A stretch of DNA of 32,908 nt from Streptomyces swartbergensis (GCF_002148965.1 NZ_NGFN01000047.1:1-32908); one strand, 5' to 3'; shown: positions 1-9,611, numbered from the stretch's first letter. The notes: generated by a model not told the origin, from the sequence alone. Numbers and translations: made by a program.

Positions 1-838
1 CATCTCCCCGCGTTCCCCCCGCGTCGCCGCCGCGCGGCGGCTGGCGAAGCGGAACTTCCGGGGGAAGGAGCGGCTGTTCCTCGCCGAGGGGCCACAGGCG
101 GTCCGGGAGGCCGCCGGGCACCTGGCCGGGGGCGCGGCCACGCTCGTGGAGCTGTTCGCCACGCTGGAGGCCGCCGAGCGGTACGCCGACATCGTGGGCG
201 CGGCCCGGGACGCCGGCGCCCGGGTGCACCTCGCCTCCGAGCAGGTCATCGCCGACATCTCCACCACCGTCACCCCGCAGGGCCTCGTCGGCGTCTGCCG
301 GTTCCTCGACACGCCCTTCGAAGAGGTCCTCGCGGCACGCCCCCGGCTCGTCGCCCTCCTCGCCAACGTCCGCGATCCGGGCAACGCCGGGACCGTGCTG
401 CGCTGCGCCGACGCCGCCGGTGCCGAGGCCGTCGTGCTGACCGACGCCTCCGTCGACGTGTACAACCCCAAGGCCGTCCGTGCCTCCGTCGGCTCCCTGT
501 TCCACCTGCCCGTCGCCGTCGGCGTCCCCGTGGAGCAGGCGGTCGAAGGGCTGCGGGCCGCCGGTGTCCGGGTCCTGGCCGCCGACGGGGCCGGCGACCG
601 CGACCTCGACGACGAGCTCGACAAGGGCACCATGGGCGGGCCGACCGCCTGGCTCTTCGGGAACGAGGCCTGGGGCCTGCCGGAGGAGACCCGCGCCCTC
701 ACGGACGCCGTCGTCCGCGTCCCGATCCACGGGAAGGCCGAGAGCCTGAACCTCGCCACCGCCGCCGCCGTATGTCTCTATGCGTCGGCGCGTGCACAGC
801 GCGCCGCCGGAGGGTGCCGCTCCGTCACCGGGAACTAG
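1..838 (+). CDS. SpoU/TrmH-family RNA 2'-O-ribose methyltransferase (5' end outside window)
   Basis: The reading frame is open from the first complete codon at position 2 to the TAG at 836-838, and the peptide before the first internal GTG (RVAAARRLAKRNFRGKERLF, then LAEGPQAVREA) is the usual N-terminal substrate-binding region of this family. The true start is therefore upstream of the window; about 278 residues are visible. The SPOUT knot motifs are clear: NVRDPGNAGTVLRCADAAGA near 368-430, LFGNEAWGLPEE near 650-690, and VPIHGKAESLNLATAAAV near 720-770, which bind S-adenosylmethionine and carry the conserved Asn/Glu residues. The family methylates ribose 2'-OH in rRNA or tRNA in the cytoplasm; the exact target nucleotide cannot be read from sequence. 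It lies 54 bp before a histidine kinase and ahead of pheST. Family assignment is firm, substrate unknown. Confidence 0.93.
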   Translation, partial: ISPRSPRVAAARRLAKRNFRGKERLFLAEGPQAVREAAGHLAGGAATLVELFATLEAAERYADIVGAARDAGARVHLASEQVIADISTTVTPQGLVGVCRFLDTPFEEVLAARPRLVALLANVRDPGNAGTVLRCADAAGAEAVVLTDASVDVYNPKAVRASVGSLFHLPVAVGVPVEQAVEGLRAAGVRVLAADGAGDRDLDDELDKGTMGGPTAWLFGNEAWGLPEETRALTDAVVRVPIHGKAESLNLATAAAVCLYASARAQRAAGGCRSVTGN

Positions 839-892
839 TAGGGTGACCAGCTCGGGGACCCCTCTGTGGAGCCTTGGAGGTGGGGTACGGGG

Positions 893-2035
893 ATGAGCGT
901 CGGCACGAGCAGCGCACCGGGGGCCCAGGACGCCGGGAGCCCGCCCGCCGCGTCCCGGCCACACGGTGATCTCGCCGGCCTCGGCATCGACCCCGACATG
1001 CTGCCCGACGGACTCGTCGTCGCCGACGAGCAGGGCCGGGTCGTCTGCTTCAACGCCGCCGCCGAGCGCATCACCGCCGTCCGCGCCCGGGACGCCCTCG
1101 GACAGCCCCTGGAGAAGGCCCTGCCATTAGAGGATCTGGAGGGGCGACGCTGGTGGCAGCTGACCGACCCGTACGGCGGCCTCGCGATCCGGGTCGGACA
1201 GCCCGAGCGCAACCTCCTCCTCCCCGGCGGCCGTGAGGTGCTGGTCTCCGCGCGCTACGTCCGCACCCGGCCCACCGGCCCCCTCCGGCGCCTCGTCGTC
1301 ACCCTGCGCGACACCGAGGCCCGCCGCCGCACCGAGCGCAGCCACGCCGAGCTGATCGCCACCGTCGCCCACGAACTGCGCTCCCCGCTCACCTCCGTCA
1401 AGGGCTTCACCGCCACCCTGCTCGCCAAGTGGGAACGCTTCACCGACGACCAGAAGCGGCTGATGCTGGAGACCGTCGACGCCGACGCCGACCGGGTCAC
1501 CCGGCTCATCGCCGAGCTGCTCGACATCTCGCGGATCGACTCCGGCCGCCTGGAGGTGCGCCGCCAGCCCGTCGACATCGGCGCCGCCGTCGGACGGCAC
1601 ATCCAGGCCTACGTCGCCGCCGGGCAATCCGCCGACCGGTTCCTGCTGCGCGTCCAGCAGCCGCTGCCCGACCTGTGGGCCGACCCCGACAAGATCGACC
1701 AGGTGCTCAGCAACCTCCTGGAAAACGCCGTGCGCCACGGCGAGGGAACTGTCACCATCGACGTCACGGCCACGGCGTCCCCCCGCGAGGGCGAGGACAT
1801 CGGCACGTCGGTCACGGTGAGCGACGAGGGGCCCGGCATCCCGGAGGAGTCCATGAACCGCGTCTTCACCCGCTTCTGGCGGGGCAGCAAGCGCGGCGGC
1901 ACGGGCCTCGGGCTCTACATCGTCAAGGGCATCGTCGAGGCCCACGGCGGCACCATCACGGTCGGCCGCGCCCCCGGCGCAGGCGCCGAGTTCCGATTTA
2001 CGTTGCCCGTGAGCGCTCCGGCCTATCTCGCCTGA
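893..2035 (+). CDS. Orphan soluble PAS-domain sensor histidine kinase with a TTA codon
   Basis: I place the start at ATG 893 because GGAGG (876-880) precedes it; an upstream GTG at 866 has no ribosome-binding site. The 380-residue product has no membrane segment. A PAS domain lies around residues 20-110, a HisKA dimerisation segment carries the phospho-acceptor in VAHELRSPLTS (His160), and the HATPase domain shows the N box (QVLSNLLENAVRH), G1 (SDEGPGIP) and G2 (GGTGLGLYIVKG). It is thus a complete cytoplasmic autokinase sensing an internal signal. No response regulator is adjacent, so its partner is encoded elsewhere. Codon 79 (1127-1129) is TTA, the rare leucine codon read only by the bldA tRNA in Streptomyces, so translation probably depends on developmental stage. 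A TAGGGT hexamer at 839-844 could be a -10 element, but no good -35 accompanies it. Confidence 0.92.
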   Translation: MSVGTSSAPGAQDAGSPPAASRPHGDLAGLGIDPDMLPDGLVVADEQGRVVCFNAAAERITAVRARDALGQPLEKALPLEDLEGRRWWQLTDPYGGLAIRVGQPERNLLLPGGREVLVSARYVRTRPTGPLRRLVVTLRDTEARRRTERSHAELIATVAHELRSPLTSVKGFTATLLAKWERFTDDQKRLMLETVDADADRVTRLIAELLDISRIDSGRLEVRRQPVDIGAAVGRHIQAYVAAGQSADRFLLRVQQPLPDLWADPDKIDQVLSNLLENAVRHGEGTVTIDVTATASPREGEDIGTSVTVSDEGPGIPEESMNRVFTRFWRGSKRGGTGLGLYIVKGIVEAHGGTITVGRAPGAGAEFRFTLPVSAPAYLA

Positions 2036-2071
2036 GCAGCCCGCGGGCGCATTCGTATACCTCCACCCCGT

Positions 2072-2077
2072 TAGACT
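2072..2077 (+). promoter_or_regulatory. Possible -10 element for pheST
   Basis: TAGACT fits the actinobacterial TAnnnT -10 pattern and lies in the 129-bp gap before pheS. The -35 region is poor (sequence around 2049-2056). If used, it gives a leader of about 80 nt. I saw no phenylalanine-rich leader peptide or T-box-like structure in that leader. Confidence 0.3.
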
Positions 2078-2125
2078 CGGCCATTGGCACCTTTGTGTCC
2101 CGCAGACGGCCATCGGAGTCGGTGA

Positions 2126-3291
<1,166 letters not shown>

Positions 3292-3292
<1 letters not shown>

Positions 3293-5805
3293 TGCGGGTC
3301 CCGCTTTCTTGGCTGCGGGAGTACGTCGACCTGCCGGCGACGGAATCCGGCCGCGACGTCCAGGAGAAGCTCGTCTCGGCCGGTCTCGAGGTCGAGACCG
3401 TCGAGCAGCTCGGCGCCGACCTCAAGGGCCCGCTGGTGGTCGGCCAGGTGGCGACCATCGAGGAGCTGACGGAGTTCAAGAAGCCGATCCGCTTCTGCAC
3501 CGTCGACGTCGGCCAGGCCAACGGCTCCGGCGAGCCCCAGGAGATCGTCTGCGGCGCCCGCAACTTCGCCGTCGGCGACAAGGTCGTCGTGGCGCTGCCG
3601 GGTGCCGTCCTGCCCGGTGACTTCCAGATCGCCGAGCGCAAGACCTACGGCAAGATGTCCCGCGGCATGATCTGCTCCAGCGACGAGCTGAACATGGGCG
3701 ACGACGGTACCAAGGGCATCATCGTGCTCCCCCCGGAGACCGAGGTCGGCAAGAACGCGGTCGAGCTGCTGGAGCTGGTCGACGAGGTCCTCGACATCGC
3801 CGTCACGCCCGACCGCGGCTACTGCCTGTCCATCCGCGGCGTCGCCCGCGAGACCGCCATCGCCTACGGCCTGCCGCTGCGCGACCCGGCCCTGCTCGAC
3901 GTGCCCGCCCCGAACGCGTACGGGTACCCGGTGCGGATCTCCGACCCCACCGGCTGCGACCGCTTCACGGCCCGCACGGTCACCGGCCTGAGCGCCGAGG
4001 CCCGCTCGCCGATCTGGCTCCAGCGCCGGCTCCAGAAGGTCGGCATGCGCCCGATCTCGCTCGCCGTCGACGTCACCAACTACGTGATGATGGAGCTCGG
4101 CCAGCCGCTGCACGCCTACGACCGCGGCCTGGTCCAGGGCACCATCGGCGTGCGCCGGGCCGAGCCGGGCGAGAAGCTCACCACCCTCGACGGGGTCGAG
4201 CGCACGCTGGACGCCGAGGACCTGGTGATCACCGACGACCGCGGCCCGATCGGGCTCGCCGGCGTCATGGGCGGCGCGAACACGGAGATCGCCGACCACG
4301 ACAGCGTGGAGAACGCCACGGCGGACGTCGTCATCGAGGCCGCCCACTTCGACGCGGTGTCGATCGCCCGCACGGCCCGCCGGCACAAGCTGTCCTCCGA
4401 GGCGTCCCGGCGCTTCGAGCGCGGCGTCGACCCGCAGGCCGCCGCTGCCGCCGCGCAGCGCACGGTCGACCTGCTGGTCCTCCTCGCGGGCGGCACCGCC
4501 GAGGCCGGCGTCACCGAGGTGATCGCGCCGACCGCGCCCCGCACCATCTCCATCCCGGCCGACCACCCGGACAAGGTCGCGGGTGTCGCGTACGGCCGGG
4601 AGACCGTCGTACGACGGCTCCAGGAGATCGGCTGTGACGTGTACGGGCAGGACGAGCTGATCGTCACCGTGCCGTCCTGGCGCCCCGACCTCACCGACCC
4701 GAACGACCTGGCCGAAGAGGTCATCCGCCTGGAGGGCTACGAGAACCTGCCCTCCACGCTGCCCAAGCCGCCGGCCGGCCGTGGCCTGACGAACCGGCAG
4801 CGACTGCACCGCCGCGTCGGCCGGGCCCTGGCCGGTGCCGGGTACGTCGAGGCGCTGAACTACCCGTTCATCGGCGAGCAGGTCTTCGACCAGCTCGGCC
4901 TCGAAGAGGGCGACCCGGCCCGCCGCGTCGTCAAGCTCAGCAACCCGCTGAGCGACGAGGAGCCCGCGCTGCGCACGACGCTGCTGCCGGGTCTGCTGGC
5001 CGCCCTGCGGCGCAACGACGGCCGGGGCTCGCACGACCTCGCGCTGTTCGAGACCGGTCTGGTCTTCAAGCCGCGCGAGGAGCAGCGGATCGCCGCGGTG
5101 CTGCCCGTCGACCGCCGCCCGACCGACGAGGAGCTCGCCGAGCTGAACGCGGCGCTGCCCGAGCAGCCGCGGCACGCCGCCGTCGTTCTCGCCGGTGCGC
5201 GTGAGCAGGCCGGCTGGTGGGGCAAGGGCCGTCCGGCCGACTGGGCCGACGCGGTCGAGGCGGCGCGTTCCGTCGCCCATGAGGCGGGCGCCGAGCTGAT
5301 CATCCGCAAGGGGCAGTACGGGCCGTGGCACCCCGGGCGGTGCGCCGAGCTGGCGATCGCCGTGGACGGTGCCGAGCGGGTCGTGGGCCACGCGGGGGAG
5401 CTGCACCCGCGCGTGGTGAAGGCACTGGGGCTGCCGGCGCGTACCTGTGCGATGGAGATCGACCTGGACGCGGTGGAGTCGGCTGGTGAGGCCACGGTGA
5501 AGGCGCCGCGGATCTCCACGTTCCCGGTCGCCACGCAGGATGTCGCCCTGGTCGTCGACGCGGTTGTTCCGGCGGCGGAGGTCGAGGAGGCCTTGCGTGA
5601 CGGTGCCGGGGAACTGCTGGAGTCGATCCGGTTGTTCGACGTGTACGAGAACGCCGAGCAGTTGGGGGAGGGCCGGAAGTCGCTCGCGTATGCGTTGCGG
5701 TTCCGGGCCGCTGACCGGACGTTGACGGTGGATGAGGCGTCGGCGGCCCGGGACGCGGCGGTGGCCCTTGCGGGTGAACGCGCAGGGGCTGAGTTGCGGA
5801 GTTAG
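3292..5805 (+). CDS. pheT: Phenylalanyl-tRNA synthetase beta subunit
   Basis: The 837-residue protein has full family length. In order it shows the N-terminal OB-fold tRNA-binding (EMAP-type) domain (about residues 42-155), the B3/B4 editing domain that hydrolyses mischarged Tyr-tRNA-Phe (about 210-400), the DNA-binding-like B5 domain (about 410-485, ending in [20 protein letters not shown]), the inactive class II core (about 490-720), and the C-terminal ferredoxin-fold anticodon-binding domain (about 740-835, [18 protein letters not shown]). It assembles with PheS and contributes tRNA recognition and proofreading. Its ATG overlaps the pheS stop by one base. In roughly the last 110 codons the third-position bias relaxes (TTG, GTT and TAT codons appear), a mild local change I would not over-read. 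A repeat/hairpin element follows 6 bp after the stop. Confidence 0.98.
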
Positions 5806-5811
5806 CGCCGT

Positions 5812-5869
5812 GGGGAACTGCGCTGCTTCGCCGGCCGCGGGTTGGTGGTGGCTGGTCGCGCAGTTCCCC
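5812..5869 (+). terminator. Hairpin after pheT
   Basis: GGGGAACTGCGC (5812-5823) is the exact reverse complement of GCGCAGTTCCCC (5858-5869), with a 34-nt loop; pairing continues weakly outward. It starts 6 bp after the pheT stop, has no T run, and coincides with a dispersed repeat. It probably ends pheST transcription, as GC-rich stems without U tracts commonly do in Streptomyces. Confidence 0.55.
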
Positions 5870-5877
5870 GCGCTCCT
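5848..5877 (+). repeat. Dispersed intergenic repeat, copy A
   Basis: GTGGCTGGTCGCGC (5848-5861) and CCCCGCGCTCCT (5866-5877) recur as GTGGCTGGTCGCGC (23975-23988) and CCCCGCGCCCCT (24018-24029) downstream of argR. From memory, close variants of this element are scattered through Streptomyces intergenic regions, usually after gene ends. Here it forms the right arm of the pheT hairpin. Confidence 0.6.
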
Positions 5878-6070
5878 ACAGGGCGGGGCCGGCGGTGCCG
5901 TCCGCCCCGCCACGGAGTGTCGGGCAGGCGGCTGGGCGGACGGCGGAAGCGGGCCGCCGCACTGTACGAGGGGGAGCCGGCGGCCCGGCCGGCCTCTTGC
6001 GAGGCATTTCAGTCAACCGGCCGGCGACGGAGAGCGACAGCGCGCACACGGCGCGGATTCGAGCACTCCG

Positions 6071-6104
6071 TTCACACCCCGTGTGAAGGCGGAGCCACTA
6101 ATCT
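6071..6104 (+). promoter_or_regulatory. Palindromic operator candidate plus -10 element for the HTH/TPR regulator gene
   Basis: TTCACAC-CCC-GTGTGAA (6071-6087) is a perfect 7+3+7 inverted repeat. TAATCT (6099-6104) downstream is a plausible -10. No recognisable -35 exists at the right spacing, and the palindrome occupies that place, centred near -32 of the expected start. A bound activator or repressor, possibly the adjacent regulator itself, would act here. Confidence 0.45.
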
Positions 6105-6132
6105 GGCCGCACCGAGCCACCGGGGGGCCCAC

Positions 6133-7473
6133 ATGCAGCCCAACACTCTGCTCGACGCGATCCTGGACGAGGCCGGGATCTCGCACGCGGGGCTGGCCGC
6201 ACATGTCAACCAGGCGGGACGGGCGCGCGGCCTGTCCCTGAGGTACGAACACACCGCCGTCGCCCGGTGGTTGAAGGGGCAGCGTCCCCGGGGCCAGGTG
6301 CCCGACCTGATCTGCGAGGTGCTCGCGGCCCGGTTGCGGCGGCAGGTGACCCTCGACGACATCGGCCTGGGCGTGCCCGGTGAGCCGTCCGCTCCGCACA
6401 CCGGCTCGCTGTCCGGCTTCGTCGAGCGGGCCACCGCCCTGTGGCGCTCCGACCAGCAGCAGCGCCCGCACATCCTGGGCGCGCCCGCCCTCACCGGCAC
6501 GCCCGCCGTCATGCCGGTGTGGGAGTGGGAGAACCCGCCCGAGGACGTGGACGTCTCCCGCGGCGGCAGACACCAGGTCACCCCGGGCGACCTGGAGATG
6601 CTGCGGGCCGCCCGTACGCACTACGAGCAGATGTACCGCAAGGCCGGGGGCATCGCGACACGGGCCCGCATCGTCGGCTTCCTCAACGCCGAGGCCGCGC
6701 CGCTGCTGCGCGGCAGCTACACCGATGAGACCGGGCGCCAACTGCACCGGGCCACGGGCGGGTTGGTGGCCGTCGCCGGGATCTGCGCCTACGACTCCGA
6801 CGCGCACGGCCTCGCCCAGCGGTACTTCCACCAGGCCCTGCGGCTCGCCAAGGCCAGCGGCGACCGGGGACTCGGCGCCTACATCATCGCGCTGCTGGTC
6901 AACCAGTCGCTGTTCATGCGGGAGTACCGGCAGGCCGTCGCCTTCGCGGAGGCCGCGCTGCGAGCCGCCGGCAAGCACATCACCCCGGCGCTCGCCTCCG
7001 ACCTGTACGCGATGCAGGCCAAGGCGTACGCGCATCTCGGCGACGGCGGCAGCGCCCTGTCCTGCATCCGGCGGGCCGAGCAGGCGGCCGAGCGCATCCG
7101 GCGCGGCTACGAGCCCGACGAGACCGGCTATGTCCAGCCGGGGCTGGTCAACGTCCAGGTGGCGGAGGCGCTGCTCAGTCTCGGGGAGATCGCGGCCGCC
7201 GGGGAGCACGCCGCGGCCGCGGTCGACAACCCGGCGCACGACCGCGGCCGGGTGCACCGGCTGGCCATGCTCAGCACGATCGAGCTGCGGCAGGGCAACG
7301 CGGACAAGGCCGTGGTCATCGCCGTGCAGATGGCCGAGCAGGCCCGCGGCATGGAGTCCCAGCGGCTGCGCGACCGGCTGCGCGCGGTGCGGGAGCACCT
7401 GGTGCGCAGCGGCTGCGCGGGCACGGCCGAGGCCGCGGAACTCATCGACGGGGCACTGCGCGTACCGTTGTAG
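6133..7473 (+). CDS. HTH/TPR transcriptional regulator (NsdA-like architecture)
   Basis: I start at ATG 6133, preceded by a G-rich stretch (6122-6127); the open frame runs further upstream but without coding character. The 446-residue product begins with a short helix-turn-helix-like region (residues 1-75: LLDAILDEAGISHAGLAAHV followed by HTAVARWLKGQRPRG), matching the XRE-like N-terminus of large Streptomyces regulators. From about residue 150 to the end it is a solenoid of TPR-like helical pairs (for example YFHQALRLAKASGDRGLGAY and AVAFAEAALRAAGKH). This layout recalls the developmental regulators NsdA/NsdB, but I cannot show orthology. A palindrome sits just upstream, suggesting autoregulation. 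The next gene is a NUDIX hydrolase in the same direction 108 bp on. DNA binding is inferred from architecture only. Confidence 0.8.
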   Translation: MQPNTLLDAILDEAGISHAGLAAHVNQAGRARGLSLRYEHTAVARWLKGQRPRGQVPDLICEVLAARLRRQVTLDDIGLGVPGEPSAPHTGSLSGFVERATALWRSDQQQRPHILGAPALTGTPAVMPVWEWENPPEDVDVSRGGRHQVTPGDLEMLRAARTHYEQMYRKAGGIATRARIVGFLNAEAAPLLRGSYTDETGRQLHRATGGLVAVAGICAYDSDAHGLAQRYFHQALRLAKASGDRGLGAYIIALLVNQSLFMREYRQAVAFAEAALRAAGKHITPALASDLYAMQAKAYAHLGDGGSALSCIRRAEQAAERIRRGYEPDETGYVQPGLVNVQVAEALLSLGEIAAAGEHAAAAVDNPAHDRGRVHRLAMLSTIELRQGNADKAVVIAVQMAEQARGMESQRLRDRLRAVREHLVRSGCAGTAEAAELIDGALRVPL

Positions 7474-7477
7474 ACCC

Positions 7478-7494
7478 CGGGCGACGGGCGCCCG
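7478..7494 (+). terminator. Short GC hairpin after the HTH/TPR regulator
   Basis: CGGGCG (7478-7483) pairs with CGCCCG (7489-7494) over a 5-nt loop, 4 bp after the TAG. The stem is short and lacks a T run, so termination is only possible. Confidence 0.3.
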
Positions 7495-7581
7495 CGTCAT
7501 CCCGAGCGACGTCCCGTGCGCCTGCTGTCACTCCATCCCTGCTGCGATATTGCCACTTACTCGACGGAAGGTGGCAGAACC

Positions 7582-8127
7582 GTGCAGTGGACGAAACACA
7601 ACGAACAAGCTGTGTACTCAAACCGCTGGTTCAGCGTCAATCTCGCGGATGTCGAACTGCCGGACGGCCGGCACCTCGACCACTTCCTCATACGGCTGCG
7701 GCCCGTTGCCGTGGCCACGGTCGTGAACGAGGCCAACGAGGTGCTGCTGCTGTGGCGGCACCGCTTCATCACCGACAGCTGGGGGTGGGAACTCGCGGCG
7801 GGCGTCGTCGAGGACGGCGAGGACGTCGCCCGCGCGGCCGCCAGGGAACTGGAGGAGGAGACCGGCTGGCGGCCGGGACCCCTGCGCCACCTCATGAGCG
7901 TGGAGCCGTCCAACGGGCTCACCGACGCCCGGCACCACGTGTACTGGGCCGACGAGGGCGAGTACGTCGGGCACCCCGTGGACGACTTCGAGTCCGACCG
8001 CCGGGAATGGGTTCACCTCAAGCTCGTCCCCGACATGGTCGCCCGTGGGGAGGTCCCGGCCGCCAACATGGCGGCCGCGTTACTGCTGCTGCACCATCTC
8101 AGGCTCGGGCAGGACACGTTGCCCTGA
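7582..8127 (+). CDS. NUDIX hydrolase with a TTA codon
   Basis: I choose GTG 7582 because GGAAGGTGG (7566-7574) lies 7 nt upstream; a GTG at 7516 has no such site. The 181-residue protein carries a complete Nudix box at residues 74-96 (G-x5-E-x7-REL-x-EE-x-GW), with the metal-binding Glu pair in RELEEETGW. Family members hydrolyse nucleoside diphosphates linked to another group. The sequence most resembles the ADP-ribose/sugar-nucleotide type, but the substrate cannot be read off. Codon 167 (8080-8082) is TTA, so completion of the protein should need bldA tRNA. The gene ends 1 bp from a convergent small membrane-protein gene that also has a TTA codon. Its upstream neighbour is the HTH/TPR regulator, which may control it. 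Confidence 0.9.
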   Translation: MQWTKHNEQAVYSNRWFSVNLADVELPDGRHLDHFLIRLRPVAVATVVNEANEVLLLWRHRFITDSWGWELAAGVVEDGEDVARAAARELEEETGWRPGPLRHLMSVEPSNGLTDARHHVYWADEGEYVGHPVDDFESDRREWVHLKLVPDMVARGEVPAANMAAALLLLHHLRLGQDTLP

Positions 8128-8128
8128 G

Positions 8129-8386
8129 CTAGCGTCCCAGTGCCTGCCAGATCGCCACGACGAGGGCACCCACGGCGGTGAGGGCGGCGACCGCGGGCAG
8201 CGGCCAGCGCGCGTGTTCCAGTGAGTTGATCCGGGTGTTGAGCTCGTCGAGTTCCTTGGCGGTCTCCTCGGTGCGGTGGCTGAGCAGAGCCAGCCCGCCC
8301 TCGACACGGGCGTACGCCACATCGAGGCGGCGTCGTAACTCTGCGAGTTCTCCATGAACGACCGGATGCTCGGGATCGACGGTCAC
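8129..8386 (-). CDS. Small coiled-coil protein with a C-terminal membrane anchor (TTA codon)
   Basis: Start GTG at 8386 is supported by AAAGGAG (8400-8394) 7 nt upstream. The 85-residue product has an acidic/basic helical region at residues 10-57 with heptad character (ELAELRRRLDVAYARVEG, then TEETAKELDELNTRINSLEH) and one hydrophobic segment near the end (LPAVAALTAVGALVVAIW), so it is probably a tail-anchored membrane protein with its coiled coil in the cytoplasm. Residue 17 is encoded by TTA (8338-8336 on the minus strand), implying bldA-dependent expression. It converges on the NUDIX gene with a 1-bp gap. I do not recognise a named family and give no function; similar small proteins of unknown role occur in Streptomyces. 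Confidence 0.8.
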   Translation of the reverse strand: MTVDPEHPVVHGELAELRRRLDVAYARVEGGLALLSHRTEETAKELDELNTRINSLEHARWPLPAVAALTAVGALVVAIWQALGR

Positions 8387-8413
8387 GAGTCCGCTCCTTT
8401 CCGTAGTGGTTGC

Positions 8414-8442
8414 ACATCCCTTGCATGCGCATTGGGAGTCAA
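8414..8442 (-). promoter_or_regulatory. Weak promoter candidate for the small membrane protein
   Basis: On the minus strand TTGACT (8442-8437) is a good -35. The hexamer 17 bp downstream (GGATGT, 8419-8414) is a poor -10, so this is tentative. Confidence 0.25.
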
Positions 8443-8515
8443 CTCGCCTGGTGGGTGCCTGGGGAGAGTGTGCGACGGGCATATGCGAGCCCGGCGCGCA
8501 CACGGTGTGTGAATG

Positions 8516-8553
8516 CCGCGGGCCCGGCACCAATTCCGGTGCCGGGCCCGCGG
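8516..8553 (-). terminator. Strong terminator hairpin downstream of hbd
   Basis: CCGCGGGCCCGGCACC (8516-8531) is perfectly complementary to GGTGCCGGGCCCGCGG (8538-8553) around a 6-nt loop AATTCC. The 16-bp stem begins about 50 bp past the 3-hydroxybutyryl-CoA dehydrogenase stop. It is symmetrical and could also shield the small membrane-protein gene from read-through. Confidence 0.8.
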
Positions 8554-8604
8554 GTTGGCCGAATTCTGACCGTCCGTAATCAGCCTCGGGGGGGCGTGTG
8601 TGGG

Positions 8605-9480
8605 TCAGTCGTACGTGTAGAAGCCCGACCCCGTCTTGCGGCCCAGCCGGCCCGCGTCGACCATGCGCTGGAGGAGCGGGGGAGCGGCGTACAGGGGCTC
8701 CTTGTACTCCTCGTACATCGACTGGGCCACCGAGGCGACGGTGTCCAGGCCGATCAGGTCGGAGAGCTTCAGCGGGCCCATCGGGTGGGCGCAGCCCATC
8801 TCCATGCCGTTGTCGATGTCCTCGCGGCTGGCGATGCCCGTCTCGAACATCCGGATCGCGGAGAGCAGGTACGGGATCAGCAGCGCGTTCACCACGAAGC
8901 CGGAGCGGTCCTGAGCGCGGATCGCGTGCTTGCCCAGCACCTTCTCGGTGAACAGCTGGGCCCGGCTGATCGTGCCCTCGGACGTGGTGAGGGCCGGGAT
9001 CAGCTCGACGAGCTTCTGCACCGGGGCCGGGTTGAAGAAGTGGATGCCGATGACCTGGTCGGGCCGCGAGGTCGCCACCGCCAGCTTCACCAGCGGGATG
9101 GAGGAGGTGTTGGAGGCCAGGATGGCGTCGGGCCGGGTCACGACCTGGTCGAGCACCTGGAAGATCTCGGTCTTGACCTGCTCGTTCTCGACGACGGCCT
9201 CGATCACCAGGTCGCGGTCGGCGAACTCGCCGAGGTCCGTGGTGAAGCTCAGGCGGGCCTGTGTGGCCTCCAGCTCCTCCTCGGTGATCTTGCCGCGCTC
9301 GGCCGCCTTGGCCAGGGAGTTGAACAGCCGGGTCCGGCCGATCTCCAGGGCCTCGCCGGTGGTCTCGGCGACCATGACGTCCAGACCGGACCGGGCGCAC
9401 ACCTCGGCGATCCCCGCGCCCATCTGACCGCAGCCCACGACTCCGACGCGTGCAATGTCTCCCGCTGGGGTGTCCGTCAC
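8605..9480 (-). CDS. hbd: 3-hydroxybutyryl-CoA dehydrogenase
   Basis: This 291-residue cytoplasmic enzyme interconverts acetoacetyl-CoA and 3-hydroxybutyryl-CoA with NAD(P)H. The Rossmann loop is GCGQMGAG (residues 16-23). Catalytic positions are present: Ser123/Asn124 in LASNTSS and His147 in GIHFFNPAPVQKLVE, followed by the C-terminal dimer domain with GFVVNALLIPYLLSA and CAHPMGPLKLSDLIGLD. Length is standard for the short monofunctional type, not the multifunctional beta-oxidation protein. The GTG start at 9480 follows AAAGGGA. It could serve butyryl-CoA supply for polyketides, the ethylmalonyl-CoA route or fatty-acid turnover; no pathway partner is adjacent, so the choice is open. A palindrome at 9565-9577 in the divergent upstream region is an operator candidate. 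Confidence 0.95.
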   Translation of the reverse strand: MTDTPAGDIARVGVVGCGQMGAGIAEVCARSGLDVMVAETTGEALEIGRTRLFNSLAKAAERGKITEEELEATQARLSFTTDLGEFADRDLVIEAVVENEQVKTEIFQVLDQVVTRPDAILASNTSSIPLVKLAVATSRPDQVIGIHFFNPAPVQKLVELIPALTTSEGTISRAQLFTEKVLGKHAIRAQDRSGFVVNALLIPYLLSAIRMFETGIASREDIDNGMEMGCAHPMGPLKLSDLIGLDTVASVAQSMYEEYKEPLYAAPPLLQRMVDAGRLGRKTGSGFYTYD

Positions 9481-9564
9481 ATCGTCCCTTTCGCTGCTGA
9501 TCCACTTCTGGGCAGGTGCCCCGGGTTCCGGTGCCTGCTCCGTTCGTGCACGTTACTCCCAAGT

Positions 9565-9577
9565 ATCGATGATCGAT
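9565..9577. promoter_or_regulatory. ATCGAT-n-ATCGAT palindrome between hbd and the divergent secreted hydrolase
   Basis: ATCGAT (9565-9570) and ATCGAT (9572-9577) form a 13-bp palindrome with a one-base centre, about 85-97 bp upstream of hbd. Its position in a divergent intergenic region suits an operator; no regulator family can be named. Confidence 0.35.
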
Positions 9578-9611
9578 CGCGGGGGTCGGGTCCGCTTCGG
9601 GCATGCTGGGC

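Larger units (their letters stand above)
5806..6132. other. 327-bp non-coding gap between pheT and the HTH/TPR regulator
   Basis: The gap holds a hairpin-forming dispersed repeat (5812-5877), then about 190 bp in which I see no gene, then a 17-bp palindrome (6071-6087) and a -10-like TAATCT (6099-6104) belonging to the next gene. The frame of the downstream gene stays open through the gap, but codon use and absence of a ribosome-binding site argue against coding there. Confidence 0.7.

Noticed and set aside
5842..6132. N-terminal extension of the HTH/TPR regulator
   Set aside because: It overlaps the repeat and the palindrome/-10 region, with no ribosome site; ATG 6133 fits the regulator's N-terminal helix.
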